Positions 16,670 to 25,119 are shown, numbered from the stretch's first letter. The stretch: DNA of 44,154 nt from an uncultured Lachnospiraceae bacterium (GCA_947245585.1 CAMXPV010000033.1:1-44154), one strand, 5' to 3'. The notes: a model not told the origin generated them from the sequence alone. Numbers and translations: made by a program.

Positions 16670-17902
16670 ATGCTAGCAACACTGATACCATATTTTGACA
16701 AGGATATGAAAGTTTCGGCTTATGCACTGGCTTCACAGAAAGAGAACAGTCTTTTAAATCCGCCGATCTTCGGATCGAGCAGTCCGAACGGACTGGCGGA
16801 GATCGAGGGATTGGATATCGTGCACAATATTGGGATTGACACACTTTCACCGGGCACAGATGTGCTGATTCCGGTGAGCCATATTGCGGTATTCTCCGAT
16901 TTGGAATCGCAGTGTGACGAACTTCGCGGCAGAGTGGTGTTGGTGTTTGACGGCGAGGTAGAGAACAACGACGCATATAGAAAGCGTTTTGTACAGTTGA
17001 GGGAAGAAGGATATCGGTTGGCTATGTCCAAACTTCCAGTAAGCCGCTATGAAGAGAACAAAGAACTGCTGCAGTTGATGGATTATGTTATTTTAGATCA
17101 GAAAGAGGTGGATCTTTCCAAGGTAAAGATTTATTTTAGACGGCAGTATCCGCAGATCAAAATATGCGTGGGAAATATTGACAGCCAGGATATTTTCGAC
17201 AGTCTGAAAGATGATGATAATTTTTACCGGTTCGAGGGTAAATTCTATCGTATTCCGATTACCAAGGGTGAAACGGAGGTTTCTCCGTTAAAAGTGAACT
17301 ACTTGGAGCTAATGAATATTGTCAATGATGTAGATTTTGAGTTGACAGAGGCGGCGGATGTTATCGGCCGTGACACTGCTCTGGTGGTGGAGCTCTTAAA
17401 GATGGTGAATCATATTGCAATCAATTCTCAGGTAACATCCATCCGTCATGCGGCGGCAATTTTGGGCCAGCGTGAGCTGAAGAAATGGATTAACACCGTA
17501 ATCACGAAAGAACTGTGTGCCGACAGGCCCAATGAGGTTTCCAGAACATCTATGCTTCGGGCAAAGTTTATGGAGTGCCTGGCGCCGATTTTTGGTCTTG
17601 GAATGAAATCTTCGGAAGTGTTTCTGATGGGTTTGTTTTCCATTTTGGATATTATTTTGAATATGTCAATGGAGGAGGCCCTTAAGAAAGTCACGGTTTC
17701 CAAGGAGATTGAGGATGCATTGGTACGCAGGACGGGAGATTTGGCGAATATTTACTCCTTTGTTGTGAGTTACGAGGCAGCAGACTGGCAGGAGATCAGC
17801 AGACAGTTGATTGTGCTTAACGTAGATACCGATATGATTTATCAGGCCTACACAGAAACGGTTTGTTGGTATAAGGAGATGTTTTACGAGACCTCGGTAT
17901 AA
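16670..17902 (+). CDS. HDOD-domain signalling protein (YuxH-like)
   Basis: A 410-residue cytoplasmic protein. The first half (about 1-190) has the strand pattern of a degenerate EAL phosphodiesterase domain but no EAL signature or metal ligands, so no c-di-GMP cleavage is expected. The second half (about 215-390) is an HDOD domain (YLELMNIVNDVDFELTEAAD, then LLKMVNHIA and RHAAAILGQRELKKW), a non-catalytic relative of HD hydrolases found in signalling proteins. This pairing is the YuxH/CdgJ architecture. The ATG at 16670 has GGGGAGGG seven bases upstream. The gene stands between the SAH deaminase and AhcY but has its own promoter, so a link to methyl recycling is not proven. Confidence 0.85.
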   Translation: MLATLIPYFDKDMKVSAYALASQKENSLLNPPIFGSSSPNGLAEIEGLDIVHNIGIDTLSPGTDVLIPVSHIAVFSDLESQCDELRGRVVLVFDGEVENNDAYRKRFVQLREEGYRLAMSKLPVSRYEENKELLQLMDYVILDQKEVDLSKVKIYFRRQYPQIKICVGNIDSQDIFDSLKDDDNFYRFEGKFYRIPITKGETEVSPLKVNYLELMNIVNDVDFELTEAADVIGRDTALVVELLKMVNHIAINSQVTSIRHAAAILGQRELKKWINTVITKELCADRPNEVSRTSMLRAKFMECLAPIFGLGMKSSEVFLMGLFSILDIILNMSMEEALKKVTVSKEIEDALVRRTGDLANIYSFVVSYEAADWQEISRQLIVLNVDTDMIYQAYTETVCWYKEMFYETSV

Positions 17903-17923
17903 GGGGTATCATAAAATATAAGC

Positions 17924-17956
17924 AGTGATGATAGGACAGACGACCATCACTATAAT
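17924..17956 (+). promoter_or_regulatory. ahcY promoter with overlapping dyad
   Basis: The -10 box is a perfect TATAAT (17951-17956), with no good -35 at the usual distance. Instead an inverted repeat, AGTGATG (17924-17930) and CATCACT (17945-17951), spans the -35 and spacer and touches the -10. It may be an operator. RNA would start near 17963, 35 bases before the ATG. Confidence 0.45.
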
Positions 17957-17997
17957 AAAAATTCGGCTGACGATTAATATTGAAGGAGGACACTATC

Positions 17998-19245
17998 ATG
18001 AGTAGCGAAATCAGAGACGTTAATCTTGCCGAATCCGGTGAGAGAAAAATCGAGTGGGTTAAGAGAAACTGTGATCTGCTCCGCACATTGGAGAAGGAGT
18101 TCACGGAGTCGAAACCCTTTGCGGGTAAGAAAGTGGCATTATCCGTTCATTTGGAGGCAAAGACCGCATATCTGTGTCTGGTACTGGCGGCAGGCGGCGC
18201 AGAGATGTATGTGACGGGTTCCAATCCCCTTTCCACGCAGGATGACGTGGCGGCGGCTCTTGTCAAGGCGGGGCTTGAGGTACATGCCTGGTATGATGCA
18301 ACGCAGGAGGAATACGAGACCCATATCCGCCATGTGTTGGAGGCGGGACCGAATATCATCATTGATGATGGCGGCGATCTGGTGACCATGGTGCATACAC
18401 AGATGCAGCATTTGATTCCGAATATCATCGGTGGCTGTGAAGAGACAACGACAGGAATTATCCGCTTGGAGGCTATGAATAAGGCGGGAGAATTGAAATT
18501 CCCGATGGTGCGTGTTAACAATGCCTCATGTAAGCATTTCTTTGATAACAGATACGGCACGGGTCAGTCCGTATGGGATGGCATAAACAGAACGACAAAT
18601 TTGATTGTAGCAGGTAAGATCGTAGTAGTTGCAGGCTATGGTTGGTGTGGTAAGGGCACGGCCATGCGGGCGAAAGGCCTTGGCGCGCGGGTTATCGTGA
18701 CAGAGATTGACCCGATCAAGGCGATTGAGGCGGTTATGGACGGGTTTGATGTTATGCCTATGAAGGAAGCCGCTAAGGTAGGTGATTTCTTTGTTACCGT
18801 GACGGGCTGTGACGGCGTAATCGACAAGGAAGACTTTGCGGAGATGAAGGAGGGCGCGATCCTCTGTAATGCGGGCCATTTTGACTGTGAGATTGACATG
18901 GCGTGGTTGAAGGCTAATGCAGTGGAGACCAGAGAACAGAGAAAGAATATTATGGGTTATAAACTGCCTACGGGTCAGTGGATTTTTGTGCTTGCAGAAG
19001 GCCGTCTGGTGAATCTGGCGGCAGGCGACGGACATCCTGCGGAGATCATGGACATGAGTTTTGCGATTCAGGCGCTCTCCGCGAAATATCTGGTGGAGCA
19101 CGGCAGCGAGCTTAAGGAGAAGCTGATTGACGTGCCGGAGGAAGTGGACAAGGATGTGGCGAAGAGAAAACTTGCGTTCCTTGGCAAGGAGATCGATGTA
19201 TTGACACCGGAGCAGGAGAAGTATTTGAACAGCTATGCGCTGTAA
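17998..19245 (+). CDS. ahcY: S-adenosylhomocysteine or S-inosylhomocysteine hydrolase, archaeal-like
   Basis: A 415-residue NAD-dependent hydrolase that splits an S-nucleosylhomocysteine into nucleoside and homocysteine. Core residues of the family are kept: H51, DDGGD (123-127), EETTTG (148-153), K179, D183, N184 and the NAD loop GYGWCGKG (213-220). Compared with the human enzyme, the residues matching adenine contacts T57 and E59 are E53 and K55, and the conserved Cys195 is T188. The GYGWCGKG loop and the short end without a PDHYRY tail are the archaeal pattern. With the SAH deaminase in the same cluster, S-inosylhomocysteine is a likely substrate. The ATG at 17998 has AGGAGG eight bases upstream. 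Confidence 0.92.
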   Translation: MSSEIRDVNLAESGERKIEWVKRNCDLLRTLEKEFTESKPFAGKKVALSVHLEAKTAYLCLVLAAGGAEMYVTGSNPLSTQDDVAAALVKAGLEVHAWYDATQEEYETHIRHVLEAGPNIIIDDGGDLVTMVHTQMQHLIPNIIGGCEETTTGIIRLEAMNKAGELKFPMVRVNNASCKHFFDNRYGTGQSVWDGINRTTNLIVAGKIVVVAGYGWCGKGTAMRAKGLGARVIVTEIDPIKAIEAVMDGFDVMPMKEAAKVGDFFVTVTGCDGVIDKEDFAEMKEGAILCNAGHFDCEIDMAWLKANAVETREQRKNIMGYKLPTGQWIFVLAEGRLVNLAAGDGHPAEIMDMSFAIQALSAKYLVEHGSELKEKLIDVPEEVDKDVAKRKLAFLGKEIDVLTPEQEKYLNSYAL

Positions 19246-19290
19246 AAACAGGGCACTTAAAAGAAAGCGAAATTCATAAAAGCAGAAAGA

Positions 19291-19320
19291 GGGGCGGCCA
19301 AAAGGCGGCCCCTTAAAAGT
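19291..19320 (+). terminator. Probable terminator of ahcY
   Basis: GGGGC-G-GCC (19291-19299), loop AAAA, GGC-G-GCCCC (19304-19312): eight pairs with one G-G mismatch. The tail is only TT followed by AAAAGTTTT, so termination may be partial. Confidence 0.55.
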
Positions 19321-19518
19321 TTTCTGAAAATAATTGACATTTCTGTCCCCGCATGCTACAGTTAACCTGTTCTTGAGTAATCTTTTTATCTATAAGGGTT
19401 CTGTTTTATCTTTTTTATGTTATCAAATTCCCCTTATTTTTATGCATTATCTAACTGATGGCTTCTGTTTTTTCTGCTATTTTTTCTGTTTATGTCGCAC
19501 AAAAGAAAGGACACATCT

Positions 19519-20292
19519 ATGGAAAACACATCTGGAAACAAATTACAGGCCGCGCCTTGCGGCGACGAATGGCTGAAGGCTGAGGGGCCTGTCCCCATCC
19601 GTATGACCAACGACTATCTCTTCCGCATTGAATTAGGGAAGCCCGTTGATGCCAAGAGATTCTTTCTTGACATCAAAGTACTGTTCAACAGCCGCTCCAT
19701 CATTCACATGGAGATGCAGGTCTCCAATCAATACAACTGGCCCGACCGTTCCCTCTCCTATCTGTGCAGAACATTCGACAGCCTTAAGCAGGGAGACGGC
19801 TATTTAGCGGCAAAACCTGTGGTGCAGATTGGCCTGTTGGACTATACCCTATTCCCGGAATATCCGGAATTTTATGCAACCTATGAGTTTAGAAACGTGA
19901 AAAAGGGATATTTGTATAGTGACAAACTGCGTCTCTGTGTGCTAAACTTAAATCGTATAGATTTGGCCACGGAGGAAGATTGTTATTATCGGATTGACCA
20001 TTGGGCTTCACTCTTTAAATCCGCCACATGGGAGGAGATCAAGATGCTTGCAAAGGAAAACGATTATATTAAGGAGGCTGCATCGACCGTATATCAACTC
20101 AGTCAGGAGGAGTTGATCCGCCTCCAGTGTGAGGCGAGGGAGGACTACTATCGTACTCAACGGGATATCCAGTACGTGATGGAGCAGCAGAGTGCGCAGC
20201 TAGAGGAGAAGAATGCTCAACTTGAAAGCCTTACTGCCGAAAACAGCAGGCTCCTCGCCTGGGCGGTGGAGCATGGCTACCAATCGGAATGA
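19519..20292 (+). CDS. Rpn-family PD-(D/E)XK nuclease, internally deleted
   Basis: A 257-residue member of the Rpn (recombination-promoting nuclease / 'putative transposase') family of Lachnospiraceae. Diagnostic blocks are RMTNDYLFR, FFLDIKVLF, MEMQVSNQYNWPDRSLSYL, FPEYPEFYATYE, HWASLFKSATWEEIKMLA and CEAREDYYR, followed by a coiled-coil tail. The catalytic D51 and E65-x-Q67 are kept. In intact relatives about 35-40 residues lie between the NDYLFR block and the IELGK block; here F35-R36 is joined directly to I37 (nucleotide 19627), so a helical part near the active site is missing, in frame. The ATG at 19519 has AAAGGA seven bases upstream. In E. coli such proteins cut DNA and promote RecA-independent recombination; activity here is doubtful. 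Confidence 0.8.
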   Translation: MENTSGNKLQAAPCGDEWLKAEGPVPIRMTNDYLFRIELGKPVDAKRFFLDIKVLFNSRSIIHMEMQVSNQYNWPDRSLSYLCRTFDSLKQGDGYLAAKPVVQIGLLDYTLFPEYPEFYATYEFRNVKKGYLYSDKLRLCVLNLNRIDLATEEDCYYRIDHWASLFKSATWEEIKMLAKENDYIKEAASTVYQLSQEELIRLQCEAREDYYRTQRDIQYVMEQQSAQLEEKNAQLESLTAENSRLLAWAVEHGYQSE

Positions 20293-20534
20293 ATTATGTA
20301 CTGAAAATGTACATGTATATCAAATTAATCTAGCCTTACTATGTCTTTGCAGAAATTTCGTAATGGCAGATAAAAGCGGAAATTAGAATATGCCGCATGG
20401 GTCTTCCTGTCATGGGAAGGAGAATCCCGAACGAGATAAGCATAACGACGTTGGCAATGTAAAAGACTTCTGCCCATTGTTATCGAACCATCTGGAATGG
20501 ATATACTATTGGCAGTGTAGGAATGGAGCAGTTT
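20293..20534. other. Intergenic stretch without a convincing gene
   Basis: It holds an inverted repeat ATGTAC-TGAAAAT-GTACAT just after the Rpn-type gene, and TATACT at 20502-20507, a possible -10 box for the aminopeptidase. A 50-codon frame from 20391 lacks a ribosome binding site. A short stretch near 20400 (GRRIPNEISI) faintly recalls LacI-type regulators but is too short to call. Confidence 0.35.
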
Positions 20535-21830
20535 ATGAGTGAGAATAAGAAATTTGCAGAAAGATTATTACAGTATTTAAACGACAGCCCCACAGCTTTT
20601 CAGGCGGTGGAAAATGGAGCCGCGTTACTGAAAACTTACGGATTTCAGGAGCTAGAAGAGACGGAGAGTTGGTCTTTGCAAAAGGGCGGTAAGTATTTTG
20701 TAGTAAAAAACCGCTCGGCGCTTGTCGCTTTTATAGTGGGAGCGGGTGATCTTGCAAAAGAGGGGTTTCGGATTATCGGCGCGCACACGGATTCCCCTGG
20801 CCTGAAAATTAAGCCGGGTGCGTGCAGCGTTACACCGGACGGGTATGTCAGGGTGAATGTGGAAATTTACGGCGGCGCTATTTTAAATACATGGTTCGAC
20901 AGGCCGCTTGCCGTGGCGGGACGGTTACTTGTGAGAGAAAGCGGCGCTCTGCATGAAAAATTGATTCAGATTGACAACCCCGTTTTCCTGATTCCCAATC
21001 TCTGCATTCATTTTCACAAGGAAATCAATGAAAAGAATGCGTACAATAAACAGACGGATCTTCTGCCGCTTATGTGCATGAAAGAGGAGGATGCGGAGAA
21101 AGAGGATTATCTGTTCCGATTGATTCAGGAGGAAACAGGAGTACAGAAAGCGGATATTGTGGATTACGAGTTGTTTTTGTATGAGTATCAGAAGGGAATT
21201 TTTACGGGGAGAAATCAGGAGTTTATTTCAGCGTCGCGGATTGACGATTTGTCCATGGTATATGCAGGGCTTGTTGCGCTGACGGAAGCAAAACCGGTTG
21301 GGGGCTGTCAGGTGCTTGCTGCTTTTGATAATGAGGAAGTGGGGAGCACCACTGCGCAGGGGGCCAATTCCGGTCTTTTGCGGCATATTTTGAACCGCAT
21401 TTGTAAAAATGTCGGCATGACGGATGAGGAGTATTTTCAGGCGATTGCCAACTCCACCTCTGTTTCTGCGGATCTGGCTCACGCGGTACATCCCAATTAC
21501 AGTGAGAAACATGACACGGAGACTCGCCCTGTATTAGGAGGAGGCCCCGTGATTAAATATTCCGCGTCCCAACGCTATGCCACCACGTCCTTAAGCGCCG
21601 CCTATTTTATGGAGGCCTGCAAGCGGGCGGGCGTTCCCTGCCAGAAATTTGTAAACCGCAACGATGTTGTGGGCGGTTCCACCATCGGGCCTGCACTTTC
21701 CGGGCTGACTACGATCCCTACCGTGGATGTGGGCGCGCCGATTTTGGCAATGCACTCGATCCGGGAGTTGGGGGCCGTGGCGGATATGGCTGCCACGGAG
21801 TTGGCTTTTCGGGCGTATTACGAGGGGTAA
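20535..21830 (+). CDS. apeB: M18-family aspartyl aminopeptidase
   Basis: A 431-residue cytoplasmic metallo-aminopeptidase that removes N-terminal residues, preferring acidic ones in characterised relatives. Two-metal-site residues are visible: H84 and D86 in GAHTDSPGLKI, D237 or D238 in SRIDDLSM, E267/E268 in DNEEVGSTT, and a late histidine in DLAHAVHPNYSEKHD or in PILAMHSIRE. Length fits the family, which forms large tetrahedral complexes. The ATG at 20535 was chosen because AGGAATGGAG lies six bases upstream; the ATG at 20523 overlaps that site. It is a single-gene housekeeping unit with no partner here. Confidence 0.93.
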   Translation: MSENKKFAERLLQYLNDSPTAFQAVENGAALLKTYGFQELEETESWSLQKGGKYFVVKNRSALVAFIVGAGDLAKEGFRIIGAHTDSPGLKIKPGACSVTPDGYVRVNVEIYGGAILNTWFDRPLAVAGRLLVRESGALHEKLIQIDNPVFLIPNLCIHFHKEINEKNAYNKQTDLLPLMCMKEEDAEKEDYLFRLIQEETGVQKADIVDYELFLYEYQKGIFTGRNQEFISASRIDDLSMVYAGLVALTEAKPVGGCQVLAAFDNEEVGSTTAQGANSGLLRHILNRICKNVGMTDEEYFQAIANSTSVSADLAHAVHPNYSEKHDTETRPVLGGGPVIKYSASQRYATTSLSAAYFMEACKRAGVPCQKFVNRNDVVGGSTIGPALSGLTTIPTVDVGAPILAMHSIRELGAVADMAATELAFRAYYEG

Positions 21831-21870
21831 CGGATGATGAAATTTGCGTAGGCATACTCGGAATATAGAG

Positions 21871-21899
21871 TTGTATTTTCGTTCCAAAAGAAATATAAT
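21871..21899 (+). promoter_or_regulatory. Promoter of the DUF4143 ATPase gene
   Basis: TTGTAT (21871-21876), 17 bases, TATAAT (21894-21899). The AT-rich leader before the GTG start is about 50 bases. Confidence 0.6.
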
Positions 21900-21955
21900 A
21901 ATTATGTGATTATATTACACAAAAAATTATATAAAAATGTGAGGATTGTGCAGAA

Positions 21956-23293
21956 GTGGAACGATTCATTTTAGATAAACTCATAGAGTGGAAAAACTCT
22001 CCGTATCGCAAGCCGTTAATTCTTAAGGGAGTGCGCCAGGTGGGAAAAACATGGATTCTCAAGGAATTTGGCAGACGCTGTTATGAAAATACGGCTTACT
22101 TTAATTTTGATGAAAATGAAGAATACAGGCAATTTTTTGAGACTACAAAAGATGTGGATCGTATTTTGCAGAATTTAATGTTGGCAAGCGGCCAAAGGAT
22201 TTTACCGGAAAAGACGCTGATCATTTTTGACGAAGTGCAGGACTGTCCAAAAGTCATTAATTCTATGAAGTATTTTTGTGAGAATGCGCCTGCGTATCAT
22301 ATTGCCTGTGCCGGTTCGCTTTTGGGAATTGCACTTGCGAAACCTTCCTCTTTTCCGGTGGGAAAAGTCAACTTTATGCAGATTGATCCGATGATTTTTA
22401 CAGAATTTCTTCTTGCAAATGGGGATGAAAATCTGGCGGCATATTTGGAAAGCGTGGATGTGATCGAGCCTGTTCCTGATGCGTTTTTTAATCCGCTTTA
22501 TGAGAAATTGAAAATGTATTATGTGACAGGCGGTATGCCTGAATCGGTACGGATGTGGACGGAGGCCCGAAATGTCAACGCCATGCAGGAGGTTCTCTCC
22601 GATATTATCGGCGCTTACGAACGAGATTTTGCCAAACATCCGAATCTCAGTGAGTTTCCTAAAATTTCAATGATCTGGAAGTCTATCCCATCACAGTTAG
22701 CAAGGGAAAACAAGAAATTTCTGTATAAAGCTGTGAAAGAAGGTGCGAGGGCCAGGGAATATGAAGATGCCCTACAGTGGTTGGCAGATGCCAGATTGGT
22801 ACACAAAATTTACCGCAGCAGCACACCGGGACTGCCGGTTTCAGCCTATGATGATCTTTCTGCATTTAAGATTTATCTGGTGGATGTAGGTCTGCTTCGT
22901 CGTCTGGCACAGCTTGCTCCCACGGCATTCGGGGAAGGAAATCGCCTGTTTACTGAATTTAAGGGCGCATTGACGGAGAATTTTGTGCTGCAGACACTTG
23001 TAACGCAGTTTGAAGTTACGCCCCGCTACTGGAGTCAGAATAATCCGCCATACGAAGTGGATTTTCTGATTCAGCGTGAGAATGATATTTTTCCTGTGGA
23101 AGTGAAAGCGGAGGCCAATACGAAAAGCAAGAGTCTCAGGAAATATAAAGAATTGTTTCCTGAGACAGTCAAGCTTCGCGTGCGGTTTTCTCTTGATAAT
23201 TTGAAACTGGATAACGATGTTTTGAACATTCCGCTGTTTATGGCAGATCAGACAGATCGGTTGATCGGGTTAGCGTTGGCACAACGGTTATAG
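21956..23293 (+). CDS. AAA-14 / DUF4143 ATPase
   Basis: A 445-residue protein with an N-terminal P-loop ATPase (Walker A GVRQVGKTW at 25-33, Walker B LIIFDEVQD at 88-96) and a C-terminal DUF4143 part. Near residue 377 EVDFLIQ and then FPVEVKAE give the D...E-x-K pattern of PD-(D/E)XK nucleases, a Holliday-junction-resolvase-like element often seen in this family. It starts with GTG, with GAGG 11 bases upstream. Proteins of this type are common, often in multiple copies and strain-variable, and their role is unsettled (defence, toxin-antitoxin-like or DNA processing have been proposed). It ends eight bases before the convergent AraC gene. Confidence 0.85.
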   Translation: MERFILDKLIEWKNSPYRKPLILKGVRQVGKTWILKEFGRRCYENTAYFNFDENEEYRQFFETTKDVDRILQNLMLASGQRILPEKTLIIFDEVQDCPKVINSMKYFCENAPAYHIACAGSLLGIALAKPSSFPVGKVNFMQIDPMIFTEFLLANGDENLAAYLESVDVIEPVPDAFFNPLYEKLKMYYVTGGMPESVRMWTEARNVNAMQEVLSDIIGAYERDFAKHPNLSEFPKISMIWKSIPSQLARENKKFLYKAVKEGARAREYEDALQWLADARLVHKIYRSSTPGLPVSAYDDLSAFKIYLVDVGLLRRLAQLAPTAFGEGNRLFTEFKGALTENFVLQTLVTQFEVTPRYWSQNNPPYEVDFLIQRENDIFPVEVKAEANTKSKSLRKYKELFPETVKLRVRFSLDNLKLDNDVLNIPLFMADQTDRLIGLALAQRL

Positions 23294-23301
23294 GGAGGCT
23301 T

Positions 23302-24192
23302 TTACGTGGTTTTTTCTACAGGAACCCACAATTCGCAGAACAGTCCGTCCTCGCCCTTTTCAAAATAGATTTCAAAGTCCGTATCTTCAGTCTGTGTATA
23401 GCCTGTCTGCGGGGAGAATTCCTTGTAAAATTTGGCCCATGTATCGCCGATACAGTCGCCGTCGGTGCCGATGCACTTGAATACGGCGTAATCGGCAGGG
23501 GCTGTGTCCCATAGAGAGCAGCCATTTTCCAAGAGTTTTTTGACACCTGCGGAATCGGTATCTTTATCAATAATGATGCCGATTCCATAATCAAAATGAG
23601 TTTGGTTTGCCTTGGTAGGGCTGCAGAGACCATAAATATCTCTTTTGCCCTCCGGCCGAAGCAGCTTCATGGGTTCGACCAGATTTTTGTCAAAGCATTC
23701 TGTCCAGAAATCGGGAATACTGTGGTCGCTGTCATCATTGATGATTTCGTTGGGAAAAGCTCTCACCATTGCAAGAAATTGCTGCGGTTCTTTGTGTTCT
23801 ATTCTGTAATCCATAATACTACCACCTTCCGTTATGATTTTGATCACAAGGGGATTAAATAGATGGAGTTTCGCGCCTTGTTTTTTTGCCTGTTTCGGCG
23901 TGGACCCGTGGAAGCGCGAAAAGGCTTTGGAAAAACTTTCCGGTGATTCATAGCCGTACTTATAGGCGGCGTCAATGACTGACAAATCTGTTGTCTGGAG
24001 CTCTTGCGCCGCTAAAGTAAGGCGGCGGTTTCGGATGTACTCATTGGCCGTCATTCCGGCAATAAAGCTGAATGTCCGGTGGAAGTTATAGTTGGACATG
24101 TGAATGCTTTTGGCGACATCCGTATAGTTAATGTCCTCCAATATGTGCGCTTCCATATAAGAGATTGCCTGTTGAATCAGTTGTATTGACAT
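23302..24192 (-). CDS. AraC-type regulator with GyrI-like effector domain
   Basis: A 296-residue regulator. Residues about 5-105 hold the two helix-turn-helix motifs of AraC (YTDVAKSIHMSNYNFHRTF, then DAAYKYGYESPESFSKAF). Residues about 128-296 form a GyrI-like/SOUL-type small-molecule-binding domain (MDYRIEHKEPQQFLAMVR, ending with FEIYFEKGEDGLFCELWVPV). This is the Rob/SoxS-like architecture linked to multidrug or stress responses. The ATG at 24192 is ten bases after AGGGAAAGG; the longer frame from 24279 runs through that site. Its targets are unknown; no exporter lies on the same strand nearby. Confidence 0.9.
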   Translation of the reverse strand: MSIQLIQQAISYMEAHILEDINYTDVAKSIHMSNYNFHRTFSFIAGMTANEYIRNRRLTLAAQELQTTDLSVIDAAYKYGYESPESFSKAFSRFHGSTPKQAKKQGAKLHLFNPLVIKIITEGGSIMDYRIEHKEPQQFLAMVRAFPNEIINDDSDHSIPDFWTECFDKNLVEPMKLLRPEGKRDIYGLCSPTKANQTHFDYGIGIIIDKDTDSAGVKKLLENGCSLWDTAPADYAVFKCIGTDGDCIGDTWAKFYKEFSPQTGYTQTEDTDFEIYFEKGEDGLFCELWVPVEKTT

Positions 24193-24289
24193 GTCAATTT
24201 TACCTTTCCCTATTCGCTCTCCTTGTGTAATCTCATTGTAGATGGCAGCAGTCAGAAAGTCCTGTCCATGTTTGCGCAAATTTGTGCCG

Positions 24290-24706
24290 TTAGCTGCTTG
24301 CTGTAATAATTTCCATCATTTCTGTGGGAGTGACGATAAAATCCCGAAATGGATAATGCTTTTGATTTCCGGTGACAAGATAGGCGTTATCGTCTCTTTT
24401 TTCCATAGCCACTTCATAAAAGATAAGGTCATCCATATCAATCAGAACGGCCCCTGTCGGTTGTGGGAATATCTCTATTCCATATTGTTTGATAGATTTA
24501 AGAACCGTTTGTATTAGTTCTTCTTGAAGATGAAATTTTTCCCGATGCAAGACTTCGTTATATTCAAGCAAAATGTCTTGATGATACAAGGGAATAATGA
24601 TTCCGTCAAAAACGGCATTTAATACCTTAACAGTAGCTGAATCTTCCTTTTTAGAAAGTAGTGCCGACAGTAATACATTTGTGTCAATCACCGCATAGTA
24701 TTCCAT
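24290..24706 (-). CDS. PIN-domain toxin of a toxin-antitoxin pair
   Basis: A 138-residue PIN-domain protein of the COG1569 type, expected to be a metal-dependent RNase. Acidic and polar active-site positions are seen in VIDTNVLLSALL (aspartate near residue 8), LLEYNEVL (glutamate), DMDDLIFYEVA (aspartates) and LVTGNQKHYPF. ATG 24706 is nine bases after AAAGG; an ATG at 24712, abutting the antitoxin's stop codon, is the alternative. Stop and start of the two genes thus nearly touch, as in classic toxin-antitoxin operons. Confidence 0.85.
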   Translation of the reverse strand: MEYYAVIDTNVLLSALLSKKEDSATVKVLNAVFDGIIIPLYHQDILLEYNEVLHREKFHLQEELIQTVLKSIKQYGIEIFPQPTGAVLIDMDDLIFYEVAMEKRDDNAYLVTGNQKHYPFRDFIVTPTEMMEIITASS

Positions 24707-24712
24707 GTGCAT

Positions 24713-25009
24713 TTACCTTTTTCTTTCTGCTCTTGCCGCCGAAATTTCAGCATTAATTTCATCAAGGGACATTTCCGGGACGGCGGCGGCCTGTTGGCGC
24801 AATTCATAAAAAGCATTTTTTGCTTCTGCCCTTGTTATTGACTGCTCTGGCAGTATTGCTTCGAAAGGAAGCCCTTTTACCATTTTACTTTTACTCATAA
24901 ACATGCGGAATGCGGTGGGTAAATCCAGACCAAGCTGCTCATATATTTCCGTTACCTCCTGCTTTAGCGCTTTGTCTGCCCTAAATTGAATTAAAACCTG
25001 TTCTGCCAT
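24713..25009 (-). CDS. RelB/DinJ-like antitoxin
   Basis: A 98-residue protein. The N-terminus (EQVLIQFRADKALKQEV, then EQLGLDLPTAFRMFM) has the strand-helix-helix pattern of ribbon-helix-helix antitoxins of the RelB/DinJ family. The helical, charged C-terminal part should wrap the toxin. The ATG at 25009 has AAGGGAGA eight bases upstream; the frame from 25027 would include that site. DinJ-type antitoxins usually pair with YafQ/RelE toxins, but here the next gene is a PIN toxin. It probably represses its own promoter through the repeat at 25086-25102. Confidence 0.85.
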   Translation of the reverse strand: MAEQVLIQFRADKALKQEVTEIYEQLGLDLPTAFRMFMSKSKMVKGLPFEAILPEQSITRAEAKNAFYELRQQAAAVPEMSLDEINAEISAARAERKR

Positions 25010-25060
25010 AGCACAGTCTCCCTTCATACAATTTGCAGTTGTTTTGCATGTGTTTATATT

Positions 25061-25102
25061 ATTATATCCCTTATTTATAAAGTGAGCAATTTATTTTATT
25101 GC
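25061..25102 (-). promoter_or_regulatory. Promoter and candidate operator of the toxin-antitoxin operon
   Basis: On the minus strand TTGCTC (25089-25084), 17 bases, TATAAT (25066-25061). An inverted repeat, GCAAT at 25086-25090 and ATTGC at 25098-25102, overlaps the -35 box and is a likely antitoxin operator. Confidence 0.6.
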
Positions 25103-25119
25103 AATTTATCTATTTATTA

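Noticed and set aside
17903..17997. SAH or SAM riboswitch before ahcY
   Set aside because: The leader from the TATAAT is only about 35 bases, too short; the dyad lies upstream of the probable RNA start.
20391..20543. 50-codon frame before the aminopeptidase
   Set aside because: No ribosome binding site and no recognisable sequence; it runs into the aminopeptidase start.
21956..25102. Defence island
   Set aside because: AAA/DUF4143, AraC and a toxin-antitoxin pair are adjacent but on different strands with separate promoters and no restriction, nuclease-helicase or other defence core.
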